A stretch of DNA of 64,000 nt, taken from the NCBI RefSeq assembly GCF_023073315.1, contig NZ_JADPJH010000014.1, positions 471,952 to 535,951 on the forward strand, given 5' to 3'. Position numbers and translations under genes: made by a program. The notes below the pieces were generated by a model. That model made no database searches. It worked only from the letters and a program-made list of their open reading frames with translations, and was not told the DNA's origin. The DNA is from Bradyrhizobium sp. 1. Lineage in GTDB: Bacteria; Pseudomonadota; Alphaproteobacteria; Rhizobiales; Xanthobacteraceae. Shown here piece after piece: positions 40,253 to 48,600 of this stretch (within the stretch, counting starts at the first letter, position 1; every line of letters starts with the position of its first letter).

Positions 40253-42109
40253 ATGCGCCGTTCACTGGTGTTGCTGTCCGCCGGACTGACAGTGCTGTCC
40301 ACCGGACTTGCCTCCGCTGAGAATAACACGCCCCGTAACCTGATCCTGTTCATTCCGGACGGACTGCGCGCGCTGAAGGTCACCCCTGAAACGGCGCCTG
40401 CAATGGCCGAGGTCCGCGACAAGGGCGTCAATTTCAAGAACTCGCACTCCCTGTTCCCGACCTTCACCATGGCCAACGGCTCGGCGATGTCGACCGGCCA
40501 TTATCTCGGCGATACCGGCGTGTTCTCCAACACGATCTGGACCAATTACACCTCGGTCCCGGCCGGCGACACCGTGGTCCCCTTCATCGAGAATGACGCC
40601 GTGCTCGGCGACATCGACGAGCATTTCAAGGGCGACTATCTCAACGAGGAAACCATCCTGAAGCTGGCCCGCGACAAGGGATACAGCACCGCAGCGCTCG
40701 GCAAGCATGGTCCGACCTACCAATTCGACCACACCGACAAGCCCGAGAAGCCCGGCCTCCATTCGATCGTGTTCGACGATGCCACCGGTGGCAAGGTCGG
40801 GGTTGCGCTGTCGGACGAGGTGAAGGCGGCACTGACCAAGGCCGGCCTCCCCGTCGTCACGCCGCCGCGCGGCGACAACTCCAAGGCGGGCGATGCCAAG
40901 ACGCCCGGCACTGTCGTCGCCAACGTCGCGCAGCAGGCCTATTTCGCCGACGTCGCCGCCAAGGTCGTGCTGCCGATGTTCAAGGCGCGCAACAAGCCGT
41001 TCGTGCTGGTGTTCTGGTCGCGCGATCCCGATGGCAGCCAGCACAACACTGGCGACAGCCTCAACCAGATCAAGCCCGGCATCAACGGCCCGACCTCGAT
41101 GGCCGGCATCAAGAACGCCGACGACAATCTCGCCCAGCTCCGCAAGGCCCTGGACGAGCTCGGCCTCACCGCCACGACCAACATCATGGTCCAGGCCGAT
41201 CACGGCTTCTCGACCATCTCCAAGGAAAGCAAGACCAGCCCCTCGGCCAAGCTCAGCTATGACGACACGCCCAAGGACTTCTTGCCGATGGGCTTCCTGG
41301 CGATCGACCTCGCGAAAGCGCTCGACCTGCCGCTGTTCGACCCCAACGACAAGAACGCCGCGATCACCGGCAACGCGCATCCGAAGGCCGGCAATGGCGT
41401 GCTCGGCAAGGACCCGACCAAGCCCGATCTCGTCGTCGCCACCAATGGCGGTTCGGACCTGATCTACCTGCCGAACAAGGACAAGAAGCTGGCGGCAAAG
41501 ACCATCAACGCACTGCTGGAACAGGACTACGTCTCCGGCCTGTTCGTCGAGGACTCGCTCGGCCGCTTCCCCGGCACGTTGCCGCTGTCGAGCATCAACC
41601 TGCGCGGCAAGGCCGCGACGCCGACGCCGGCGATCGTCGTCAACTTCCGTTCCTATGCCAGCGATTGCGGCGAGGCGCCGACCAACTGCTCGGTGCAGGT
41701 CGCGGACACCGTCCTGCGCCAGGGTCAGGGCATGCATGGCAGCTTCAGCCGTGGCGACACCATGAACTTCATGGCCGCAATCGGTCCTGACTTCAAAGCC
41801 GGCTATGTCAGCGAGACCCCGGTCAGCAATGCCGACGTCGGCATGACCGCCGCCCAGCTGCTCGGCCTGCGCGGTTCGCAGAACGGCGGCCTCGTCGGCC
41901 GCGTGATGTCAGAGGCGCTGCCCAACGGCATCGTGCCGAAGGCATTCAAGAGCGTGGAGCGGTCGAAGAAGAAGTCCGAGAACGGTCTGGAGACCGTGCT
42001 CAACGTGCAGCGCGTCGGCAGCCAGCGTTATTTCGACGCCGCCGGCTTCCCCGGCCGCACGCTCGGCCTCGAGCCGGACACCGACAAACAAAAAACGGCG
42101 GGGAAGTAA
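40253..42109 (+). CDS. Secreted alkaline-phosphatase-superfamily phosphodiesterase
   Basis: A 618-residue exported enzyme with a Sec signal (MRRSLVLLSAGLTVLSTGLASA). It belongs to the type I phosphodiesterase/nucleotide pyrophosphatase branch of the alkaline phosphatase superfamily. The metal and nucleophile region is NLILFIPDGLRALKV, then SLFPTFTMANGSAMSTG with the likely Thr nucleophile, and later MVQADHGFSTIS and WSRDPDGSQHNTGD supply metal-binding Asp and His. AGGAG eight bases before ATG 40253 fixes the start. The Pho box upstream suggests induction by phosphate starvation and a role in releasing phosphate from organic esters outside the cytoplasm. Confidence 0.88.
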   Translation: MRRSLVLLSAGLTVLSTGLASAENNTPRNLILFIPDGLRALKVTPETAPAMAEVRDKGVNFKNSHSLFPTFTMANGSAMSTGHYLGDTGVFSNTIWTNYTSVPAGDTVVPFIENDAVLGDIDEHFKGDYLNEETILKLARDKGYSTAALGKHGPTYQFDHTDKPEKPGLHSIVFDDATGGKVGVALSDEVKAALTKAGLPVVTPPRGDNSKAGDAKTPGTVVANVAQQAYFADVAAKVVLPMFKARNKPFVLVFWSRDPDGSQHNTGDSLNQIKPGINGPTSMAGIKNADDNLAQLRKALDELGLTATTNIMVQADHGFSTISKESKTSPSAKLSYDDTPKDFLPMGFLAIDLAKALDLPLFDPNDKNAAITGNAHPKAGNGVLGKDPTKPDLVVATNGGSDLIYLPNKDKKLAAKTINALLEQDYVSGLFVEDSLGRFPGTLPLSSINLRGKAATPTPAIVVNFRSYASDCGEAPTNCSVQVADTVLRQGQGMHGSFSRGDTMNFMAAIGPDFKAGYVSETPVSNADVGMTAAQLLGLRGSQNGGLVGRVMSEALPNGIVPKAFKSVERSKKKSENGLETVLNVQRVGSQRYFDAAGFPGRTLGLEPDTDKQKTAGK

Positions 42110-42117
42110 CCCCGCCG
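42096..42117 (-). terminator. Intrinsic terminator for the minus-strand gene at 42150-42722
   Basis: CGGCGGGG (42096-42103) pairs with CCCCGCCG (42110-42117). On the minus strand the stem is followed by TTTTTTGTTTG. The phosphatase stop codon TAA lies in the loop, so the hairpin also ends that transcript. Confidence 0.85.
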
Positions 42118-42149
42118 CTCAAATGCGTCCTCGCGAGAGAGACGGAATT

Positions 42150-42722
42150 TTACATGCCGATGTCGAACACGTTCGGCAATTGGCCCGCCAGAGGCAGCGC
42201 GGTGGCGCCGAGGAACGTCGCCACCATCGCCATCAGGCGACGGTTGTTCTGGCGCTTGCCGCGCATCTGGCCGGCGATCCACTCCAGCATCTCGCTGTTG
42301 ACCTTCGAGGCATAGGACGGCGCCCAGCTCTCGATATCGGCCTCGGCCGACAGCGCGACGCTGCGCGGCGGCACCTTCAGGCCCGAGGCGCTCGCGGCAT
42401 AGTGCGCCACGGCCTTGGCCAGCAAATCGTCGAACCGGCCACCATCGGTGCGCTCGGTCGCGGCTTCGTTGATCTCGAACAGCGCTTCGGCTTCGGAGCG
42501 GCTGACCGGCTGGTCGTTGACGGCGGTGGCCGTCAGGATGCGCGTACACCAGGCGGTGTCATCGGCATCGAGCGAGCGGGAAAAGTGGACCCGGCCCTTG
42601 GTGGTCGGGCCTTCGCCCGTGATCACACCGTCGCGCACGATGGAGAGTGCATGGGCCGAGGTATCGCGGCAGGACGGTTCGAGGGACGGCGACTCAACGG
42701 ACTTCGGCATTGCGGCAGACAT
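42150..42722 (-). CDS. Hypothetical protein with C-terminal hydrophobic segment
   Basis: A 190-residue protein with no signal peptide. The middle is mixed helix and acidic (NDQPVSRSEAEALFEINEAATERTDGGRFDDLLAKAVAHYAASASG), and the C-terminus holds a basic patch (MRGKRQNNRRLMAMVATFLGATALPLAGQ) that may be a tail membrane anchor. No family recognised. GGAAG seven bases upstream supports the ATG at 42722. It converges on the phosphatase gene and has its own terminator. Possibly an EF-hand-free relative of the SEAEALFEIN region seen in calcium-binding proteins, but no complete loop is present. Confidence 0.7.
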   Translation of the reverse strand: MSAAMPKSVESPSLEPSCRDTSAHALSIVRDGVITGEGPTTKGRVHFSRSLDADDTAWCTRILTATAVNDQPVSRSEAEALFEINEAATERTDGGRFDDLLAKAVAHYAASASGLKVPPRSVALSAEADIESWAPSYASKVNSEMLEWIAGQMRGKRQNNRRLMAMVATFLGATALPLAGQLPNVFDIGM

Positions 42723-43113
42723 AGTTCACTTCCAGATTTCTTCTGATCGACCAGCATTTTCATGCGGGCGTAAAGGGGTGGTTAATGATTCGATATGGGG
42801 ATCGCGACTTTTCTAGATGGTTGCCAATTGGTCGCTATCAGGACCATTTTGGTTCTAGAAGCGCCGGGCGAGCGTGATGCGGGTCATAAACGGCTTTCTC
42901 GGGGCAATCGAGACCGTGCAGCCCCGGTGGAGATGTTTCGCCGCAGGCGCCGCTGTAACAGAAAAGTGCTAGGAGATCGGCTCTTCAGAGCAGGAATTCA
43001 CATTTTACTTGAAGCGGTTCAGTCGGCGTTCACTTGGGGCCCCGAAGACCCTATAATGATGGCGACGGCCAGAAATGAATTCTCAAGCGAATTCAATATG
43101 ATGAGGTAGAACC
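42723..43113. other. 391-base divergent intergenic region
   Basis: No supported gene. It separates the hypothetical gene (minus) from the peroxiredoxin gene (plus) and holds the latter's promoter near 43029-43057. A frame from 42795 to 43109 has no ribosome site and atypical codon use, so it is left out. Confidence 0.6.
43029..43057 (+). promoter_or_regulatory. Sigma-70 promoter of the peroxiredoxin gene
   Basis: TTCACT (43029-43034), 17 bases and a perfect TATAAT (43052-43057) form a strong promoter match. Start of transcription is expected near 43064, about 50 bases before the ATG. Confidence 0.65.
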
Positions 43114-43773
43114 ATGACACTTCCGATCGGCACCACCGCCCCTGACTTCGAAGCCGAGACCACCGAAGGGAAGATCAAGTTCCACGACTGGATCGGCAAC
43201 AGCTGGGCGCTGCTGTTCTCACACCCCAAGGACTTCACGCCGGTTTGCACGACCGAGCTCGGCGCTCTCGCGAAACTGAAGCCGGAATTCGACAAGCGTG
43301 GCGTCAAGCTGATGGGTCTCTCGGTTGACCCCGTCGACCGCCATTCCAAATGGTCGGAGGATATCAAGGAGACGCAGGGCGCCGCCCCAAACTTCCCGAT
43401 GATCGCCGATACCGACTACAACGTCTCCAAGCTCTACGGCATGCTGCCGGCCGCCATCTCGGGCGATCCCCTTGTTCGCACCGCCGCCGACAACCAGACC
43501 GTCCGCAACGTCTTCGTCATCGGGCCGGACAAGAAGATCAAGCTGGTGCTGGTCTATCCGATGACCACGGGCCGGAATTTTCAGGAGATCCTGCGCGTCA
43601 TCGACTCGCTCCAGCTCACCGCCAAGCATCGCGTTGCGACGCCTGCCGACTGGTCGCAGGGTGACGACGTGATCATCGCGGGCTCGGTCTCCAACGACGA
43701 GGCCAAGACGATCTACCCGCAGGGCTGGAAGGAACCGAAGCCCTACATCCGCATCGTGCCGCAGCCGAAATAG
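43114..43773 (+). CDS. 1-Cys peroxiredoxin
   Basis: A 219-residue cytosolic peroxidase of the Prx6/1-Cys class, reducing hydrogen peroxide and organic hydroperoxides. The peroxidatic cysteine is Cys46 in DFTPVCTTE and it is the only cysteine in the protein, so there is no resolving Cys; a small thiol must recycle it. Catalytic-site neighbours Thr and Arg (NQTVRNVFVIG) are in place, and the C-terminal extension (ATPADWSQGDDVIIAGSVSNDEAKTIYPQGWKEPKPYIRIVP) is typical of the class. GAGG eight bases upstream; a consensus -10 is present. Confidence 0.93.
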   Translation: MTLPIGTTAPDFEAETTEGKIKFHDWIGNSWALLFSHPKDFTPVCTTELGALAKLKPEFDKRGVKLMGLSVDPVDRHSKWSEDIKETQGAAPNFPMIADTDYNVSKLYGMLPAAISGDPLVRTAADNQTVRNVFVIGPDKKIKLVLVYPMTTGRNFQEILRVIDSLQLTAKHRVATPADWSQGDDVIIAGSVSNDEAKTIYPQGWKEPKPYIRIVPQPK

Positions 43774-43898
43774 CGGCTGCTACTACGCCGCCAGGTAAGC
43801 AGAAGCCCGGAGCACGCATGTCCTCCGGGTGACCTGCGCATGAAACTTGGCTCAAGTGTCTCGTATATTAAGAACCTGCTCAGCGAGACACGCTTCCG

Positions 43899-45341
43899 AT
43901 GATGCCAAGCGCGCGACCCATCATCGTCTGGTTTCGCGATGACCTCCGCCTGTCCGACCACCCTGCCCTCCACGCTGCCGCCAAGACCGGCGCGCCGGTG
44001 GTCTGCCTCTACGTGCTGGATGACGCGGCCGGGCGCGCGCCGGGCGGCGCGGCGCGCTGGTGGCTGGCACAGTCGCTGCGGGCGCTCGGCGCCGAGATCG
44101 CCACGCGCGGCGGATCGCTGCTCCTGCGCAAGGGACCGGCGGCCAGGGTGATCGCTGAATTGGTGCGCGAAAGCGGCGCCGGCGCCATCTACTGGAACAC
44201 GATCGCTCAGGCCCCGCATCGGGCCGTGGAGAGACAGCTCGAAGCATCGCTGACAAAGCTCGGCGTGGACTCGCAAAGTTTCCCCGGCGACCTGCTGGTC
44301 CCGCCATCGGCGATCCGCAACAAGGAAGGCCGGGGCCTTCGCGTGTTCACACCGTTCTGGCGGCGGGTGCTGGCGCTCGGTGATCCACCCAAGCCGCTGC
44401 CTGCGCCGAAGCAGTTGCGCCCGGGTCTGAAGCTCGCCAGCGACACGCTGGAGAGCTGGAAGCTCGAGCCGACCAAGCCCGACTGGGCGGCCGGTCTGCG
44501 CGCGCGCTGGACGCCGGGCGAGGCCTCGGCACGCGCCCGCCTGCGCGACTTCCTCAAGCACACCGCGCGCGGTTATGTCGGCGATCGCGACCGTCCGGAT
44601 CGCGAAGGCACCTCAGGCCTGTCGCCGCACCTGAGGTTCGGCGAGCTCAGCCCGCGCCAGCTCTGGCACGCAGCGCGCTTCGCCGCGGCGGAGAATCCCG
44701 CGGTCGGCCCCGGCATCGAAAAGTTTCTGAGCGAGCTCGGCTGGCGCGAATTCTGCCGCCATTTGCTCCACGATCGCCCCGACCTCGCCACCGAAAACCT
44801 GCAAACCAATTTTGACGGCTTCCCCTGGAAGGGCGACAACAAAGCGCTTGCCGCCTGGCAGCGCGGGCGCACCGGCTACCCCATTGTCGATGCCGGCCTG
44901 CGCGAACTCTGGCACACCGGCGTGATGCACAACCGCGTCCGGATGGTGGTGGCGTCCTTTCTAGTCAAGCATCTCCTGATCGACTGGCGCGATGGCGAGA
45001 GCTGGTTCTGGGACACGCTGGTCGATGCGGACGCCGGCAGCAACCCCGCCAATTGGCAATGGGTCGCCGGCTGCGGCGCCGACGCCGCGCCCTATTTCCG
45101 CGTGTTCAACCCGACGCTTCAGGGCGAGAAGTTCGACCCTGACGGAACCTATGTCCGGCGCTGGGTGCCGGAGCTGAAAGACGTGCCGGCCAAGCTGATC
45201 CACCAGCCCTGGCAGGCGACGCCGATCGAGCTTGCGAGCGCCGGCGTCACGCTCGGCAAGACCTATCCGCAGCCGATCGTCGATCACGCGAAGGGACGCG
45301 AGCGCGCGTTAGCTGCCTACGCAAAGATCCGCAAAGCTTGA
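43899..45341 (+). CDS. phr: Deoxyribodipyrimidine photolyase
   Basis: A 480-residue class I photolyase repairing UV-induced cyclobutane dimers with blue light. The N-terminal antenna-binding domain opens with IVWFRDDLRLSDHPALHAA. The FAD-binding half contains WREFCRHLLHDRP, WQRGRTGYPIVDAGLRELWHTGVMHNRVRMVVASFLVKHLLIDWRDGE and NPANWQWVAGCGADAAPYFRVFNP. Length and motifs are complete, so activity is expected. The flavin-binding Trp residues are in place. It stands alone, 125 bases after peroxiredoxin; both protect from photo-oxidative stress, but an operon is unlikely. Confidence 0.94.
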   Translation: MMPSARPIIVWFRDDLRLSDHPALHAAAKTGAPVVCLYVLDDAAGRAPGGAARWWLAQSLRALGAEIATRGGSLLLRKGPAARVIAELVRESGAGAIYWNTIAQAPHRAVERQLEASLTKLGVDSQSFPGDLLVPPSAIRNKEGRGLRVFTPFWRRVLALGDPPKPLPAPKQLRPGLKLASDTLESWKLEPTKPDWAAGLRARWTPGEASARARLRDFLKHTARGYVGDRDRPDREGTSGLSPHLRFGELSPRQLWHAARFAAAENPAVGPGIEKFLSELGWREFCRHLLHDRPDLATENLQTNFDGFPWKGDNKALAAWQRGRTGYPIVDAGLRELWHTGVMHNRVRMVVASFLVKHLLIDWRDGESWFWDTLVDADAGSNPANWQWVAGCGADAAPYFRVFNPTLQGEKFDPDGTYVRRWVPELKDVPAKLIHQPWQATPIELASAGVTLGKTYPQPIVDHAKGRERALAAYAKIRKA

Positions 45342-45349
45342 GCGCTGCT

Positions 45350-45377
45350 TTGACACAATTATGAAACCCGCTATCGT
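45350..45377 (+). promoter_or_regulatory. Sigma-70 promoter of the lysine-rich protein gene
   Basis: A perfect TTGACA (45350-45355), a 16-base spacer and TATCGT (45372-45377) lie 30 bases before the ATG at 45408. The -35 is nine bases after the photolyase stop. Confidence 0.6.
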
Positions 45378-45407
45378 CATCGCTCCATACAAACCGTGGG
45401 GGACGAT

Positions 45408-45704
45408 ATGGACGACGAGAAGCCGATCACCGAGCAGGTGATGGAGACGATGACCACCGCCGTGGAAGCGACCAAGGACGCCGCAGTCACTGCCGTCAAG
45501 AAGGTGAAGAAGGCCGCCAAGAAGGTCGCGAAGAAAGTAGCGCCGAAGAAGGCGTCCAAGAAGAAAGCCGCCAAGAAGTCTTCGAAGAAGGCTGCAAAGA
45601 AGTCGTCGAAGAAAGCAGCCAAGAAGAGCGCGAAGAAGGCGGTGAAGACATCGGCGAAGAAGGCCGCCAAGAAGAAAAAGAAGGCCAAGAAGTCCAAGCG
45701 CTGA
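45408..45704 (+). CDS. Lysine/alanine-rich histone H1-like protein
   Basis: A 98-residue basic protein. The first 25 residues are acidic to neutral (MDDEKPITEQVMETMTTA), the rest is a run of KKA, KKS and AKK repeats ending in KKAKKSKR, resembling the C-terminal tails of H1-like proteins of bacteria. It should bind DNA nonspecifically and compact the nucleoid. GGGGGA precedes the ATG. The adjacent promoter has a perfect -35. Low sequence complexity prevents precise family assignment, but size and composition fit histone H1-like HctA/PhaF-tail proteins. Confidence 0.8.
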   Translation: MDDEKPITEQVMETMTTAVEATKDAAVTAVKKVKKAAKKVAKKVAPKKASKKKAAKKSSKKAAKKSSKKAAKKSAKKAVKTSAKKAAKKKKKAKKSKR

Positions 45705-45720
45705 GCGCAGCGCTTGAAGC

Positions 45721-45746
45721 AGGTCTCCGGGTGCGCCCGGAGACCT
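45721..45746. terminator. Perfect 11-bp hairpin between convergent genes
   Basis: AGGTCTCCGGG (45721-45731) pairs with CCCGGAGACCT (45736-45746), loop TGCG. It lies 17 bases after the lysine-rich protein's stop. No T-run follows on either strand, so it may act as a bidirectional stop with reduced efficiency. Confidence 0.7.
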
Positions 45747-45758
45747 CGCCCGCGACCC

Positions 45759-46502
45759 CTACCCCTGCTTTTTGGCGGCGCGCCTGCCCGGGTGATGCTT
45801 GCCCTGCGGATCGCGAAATTCACTGCGATGGCCGCGCCGGTCTTCGGCATTGAAACGCCGCCGCTTTGCCGGCGAGCCGAACGCCCTGATCACCTTCCTA
45901 CCGTTGACCTTCTTGATGACGTAACCGCCCTCGGTCATCGAGAACGGCTCCGTCAGTGTTCCCTTGTGGTCGAATTTGGTATCTTGAGGATGGTTGAAGG
46001 GTTCGAACCAGGACGGATAGACGAAGTTCGACATCTCGAAACCGCTGACACGGAAGGAGTCCTCCTCCACTGCGTCGCAGACCTCATAAGCATATTGCGT
46101 GTTCGGATTCTTGTCGGCCCAGAGATTGGCCATGGGGTCGAGCACCATCTCGAACAGCTCGTGCGAGGCCGCGACGCTGACGGGCTCATCGCCCAGCGCC
46201 TTGACGAAGATCTTTGAGATCGGCTGGCCCTGATGCGTGAGCTCGTGGCGCCCGAGCATGTTCTTGTGCGAGACGTCGTCGAAATAGGCCAGCTGCCAAT
46301 CCGTGGGCTTCGGCTTCTTCGTGACATAGAGGTCAACCGGATAGCCCCACACCGGCATGAAATGCCGGTCGTAGCAGGTCTGGAGCGCCGCGGTGAGCTC
46401 GCGCATCATGCGGCCGCTGATCGTCTCCTCCGCGTAATTGATGCAGGCAATCCGGACCGGCTTTAAGGACCTGCCGAGCAGCGCACGTCTCGCCTTTTTC
46501 AT
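45759..46502 (-). CDS. Hypothetical protein with SHELFEMVLDP zinc-site-like motif
   Basis: A 247-residue protein without signal or membrane segment. The middle contains AASHELFEMVLDPMANLWAD, which resembles the SHE-x2-E-x3-DP motif seen in several putative bacterial metallopeptidases, followed by YAYEVCDAVEEDSFRVSGFEMSNFVYPSWFEP. The last 40 residues are highly basic (KRRRFNAEDRRGHRSEFRDPQGKHHPGRRAAKKQ), suggesting nucleic-acid or polyanion contact. No named family is recognised. The start at 46502 is preferred to a GTG nine bases upstream. It is convergent with the lysine-rich protein. Confidence 0.72.
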   Translation of the reverse strand: MKKARRALLGRSLKPVRIACINYAEETISGRMMRELTAALQTCYDRHFMPVWGYPVDLYVTKKPKPTDWQLAYFDDVSHKNMLGRHELTHQGQPISKIFVKALGDEPVSVAASHELFEMVLDPMANLWADKNPNTQYAYEVCDAVEEDSFRVSGFEMSNFVYPSWFEPFNHPQDTKFDHKGTLTEPFSMTEGGYVIKKVNGRKVIRAFGSPAKRRRFNAEDRRGHRSEFRDPQGKHHPGRRAAKKQG

Positions 46503-46599
46503 GGAAATCACCGTTGCGAAAGGGAAGCTGAGATACGCTCAGCTTAACACGGTGTGCGGCGCACGTCAGGGATGTATTCCGACGCACCACCTTGCCCGC

Positions 46600-47472
46600 C
46601 TAGAAGCGCCGGTTGACCACGAACACCGCGGCCGCGCACATCGCCATTCCGGCAATCGCGAGCGCATCGAGCTTCTCGCCGAACAGCAGATAGGCCATCA
46701 GCGCCGTGACGGCGGGAACGAGATAAAACAGGCTCGCTACAGACGTCGCCGCGGCGTGGCGGATCAGCCAGTAGAGCAGCCCGATCGATCCGATCGAGAG
46801 CGCCACCGCGAGCCAGGCCAGCGCGAACACGAATTCCCGCGTCCAGTGCACCACGCGGTCCTCGAACAGGAAGGCGCCGATTGCAAAGAAGATGGTGACG
46901 GCCACGTACTGCACGAGATTGCCGGCGCGCCAGTCGATGTGGTTGCAGTAGCGGCGCTGGTAGAGCGTGCCGAGCGTGATGGAGATCAGCGAGACTACCG
47001 AGGCGAGCCAGCCGAGCCCGGCTTCGCCGGTCATGGGACGGTTGTGCAGGATCAGTACCACGCCGCCGAGGCCGAGCACGAGGCCCGTCCACTGCACCGG
47101 CGTCACCTTCTCGCCGAGCCAGCGGTTGGCGATGGTCGAGGTCAGGATCGGCTGAAGGCCCGGAATCAGCGCGGAAAGCCCGGCTGGGATCGAATGCGCG
47201 ATCGCGATTGCGGTGCCGCCGAGATAGAAGCCGTGGACGAGGATGCCTGCGACCGCGCTATGCGCGATGCCGATGCGATCAGGCCATTTCGGCCGCGTGA
47301 CGCCGGCGATGATCGCCATCAGGCCGACCACGATCGCCATGCGGATGGCGAGATAGGTCAAGGGATCGGCGTTGTGGATGACGTATTTGGTGCCGATGAA
47401 CCCGGTGCTCCACAGCAGCACGAACAGGATCGGCGCAGCGCGGGCGGTCAGGGCTTCTTGATTATGGTCCAT
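46600..47472 (-). CDS. EamA/DMT-family transporter
   Basis: A 290-residue inner-membrane protein with ten predicted helices in two EamA repeats. The first repeat ends in PILTSTIANRWLGEKVTPVQWTGLVLGLGGVVLIL, the second in LVPAVTALMAYLLFGEKLDALAIAGMAMCAAAVFVV, the usual hallmarks. GAGGG six bases before ATG 47472 sets the start. Exports a small metabolite or drug, not identifiable. It stands 97 bases upstream of the hypothetical gene. Confidence 0.9.
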   Translation of the reverse strand: MDHNQEALTARAAPILFVLLWSTGFIGTKYVIHNADPLTYLAIRMAIVVGLMAIIAGVTRPKWPDRIGIAHSAVAGILVHGFYLGGTAIAIAHSIPAGLSALIPGLQPILTSTIANRWLGEKVTPVQWTGLVLGLGGVVLILHNRPMTGEAGLGWLASVVSLISITLGTLYQRRYCNHIDWRAGNLVQYVAVTIFFAIGAFLFEDRVVHWTREFVFALAWLAVALSIGSIGLLYWLIRHAAATSVASLFYLVPAVTALMAYLLFGEKLDALAIAGMAMCAAAVFVVNRRF

Positions 47473-47573
47473 TGCCGCCCTCATTGCCCGAAGGGGGCCG
47501 ATGCGGCAATGCGAATTTCGGCGGTGCTAGTCGTCCTGGCGATGCTGCGCTGCGACGGGCTCAGCTCAGCCGC

Positions 47574-48020
47574 TCACCATTCTTCCGGACAGGGATCGAT
47601 GATCTTCCAGAGATCGACACCGTTCTTGATCTTCTTCATGTCGGTGGTGAGCCCGCCATTGCGGCGGATCCATTCTTTCACCGTATCAGGGTAGTAGGAC
47701 ATCAAGTCGGACGTCCCTTCCGAACTGGTGACCTTGATGCCGAAGGTGAAGGCCTTGTCGTAATAGGCCTGGTGGAAGCCGAGGCTGGCGCGCGGCGTCA
47801 CGCAGATCTTGTTCATCGGCACGATGCCGAGCACGAGCGTGCAGGCCGAGTTGCAGATGCCGTCGATGATGACCCGCTCGCCCTTCTCGCGGATGCGCTT
47901 GTACTTGGTCTTGTATTCTTCGACATAGCCGCCGTGGTCGCGGGTGATATGCAGCTCGGCCCGCGCCGGCGTGGCGGCGGCGAGGCAGAGCAACAGCAGG
48001 CTCAGAAGCGTGATGCGCAT
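47574..48020 (-). CDS. Periplasmic ClpP-like/COG3904-like protein
   Basis: A 148-residue exported protein with a Sec signal (MRITLLSLLLLCLAAATPARA). The core GGYVEEYKTKYKRIREKGERVIIDGICNSACTLVLGIVPMNKICVTPRASLGFHQAYYD resembles periplasmic ClpP/crotonase-fold proteins (COG3904), including the SACT turn where the nucleophile Ser lies and the GFH oxyanion region. Such proteins occur across alphaproteobacteria but their reaction is unknown. Two other cysteines (Cys in DPCPEEW and NKICV) may pair. The start is the ATG at 48020 giving a normal signal peptide. Confidence 0.68.
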   Translation of the reverse strand: MRITLLSLLLLCLAAATPARAELHITRDHGGYVEEYKTKYKRIREKGERVIIDGICNSACTLVLGIVPMNKICVTPRASLGFHQAYYDKAFTFGIKVTSSEGTSDLMSYYPDTVKEWIRRNGGLTTDMKKIKNGVDLWKIIDPCPEEW

Positions 48021-48309
48021 GGCGAGGTGACGGCGACAGCCTTCAGGAATGGACCGGCCTAAGGACCCCCAAGGGCCGGCAACAGGATTCTTAACCGAAG
48101 TCTCTTTGGTCACACTTGTGTGGGGAATTCCTTAAGCATCCCGAAAAGGCCAAAAATGGGCAGGCCGGGACGGCCCTTCCGGCAATTCTGTCACACCCAC
48201 CCGGGAATCTGCGGGATTGGCCCCGTTTTCCGTGCGCCTGACGGGTGCCCCGCCCGCCCGAAATGGCTATAGATGGCTGACTTATTCGCGCGGGTTCCGG
48301 AGAATCGAG

Positions 48310-48570
48310 ATGAGCACGTTGAAGCTTGTAGCCACGGTTGCTGCCCTGTCGGCTGCAATCCTATCCCCCAGCCTTGCCGAGGCGCGGGGGCATCACCGGT
48401 ACCACCGCTACGCCAACCCGCTGCCCTACCCGATCAGCTACGTCCACAATTACGGCCCCGGCATCGCTCCGGGTACCTTCGCCTTTTACGACGGCCCGTC
48501 GACCAACCATTGCTACCAGAGCGCGGCCGCCTATGTCGGCCAGGACCGCCGCCGGCACCCCTGCTTTTGA
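48310..48570 (+). CDS. Small secreted protein of unknown function
   Basis: An 86-residue exported protein with a signal peptide (LKLVATVAALSAAILSPSLAEA). The mature chain is His/Tyr/Pro-rich (RGHHRYHRYANPLPYPISYVHNYGPG) and ends in NHCYQSAAAYVGQDRRRHPCF with two cysteines likely to form a disulfide. GGAG seven bases before the ATG. Family unknown; similar short proteins occur widely in Bradyrhizobium. The upstream region 48021-48309 is gene-free and holds its promoter. Confidence 0.72.
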   Translation: MSTLKLVATVAALSAAILSPSLAEARGHHRYHRYANPLPYPISYVHNYGPGIAPGTFAFYDGPSTNHCYQSAAAYVGQDRRRHPCF

Positions 48571-48600
48571 GGGGCGCAGGCAAGTCCTTTGGGGGCATCC

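Noticed and set aside
42795..43109. Possible 104-codon gene before peroxiredoxin
   Set aside because: No ribosome site, atypical composition, and it covers the peroxiredoxin promoter.
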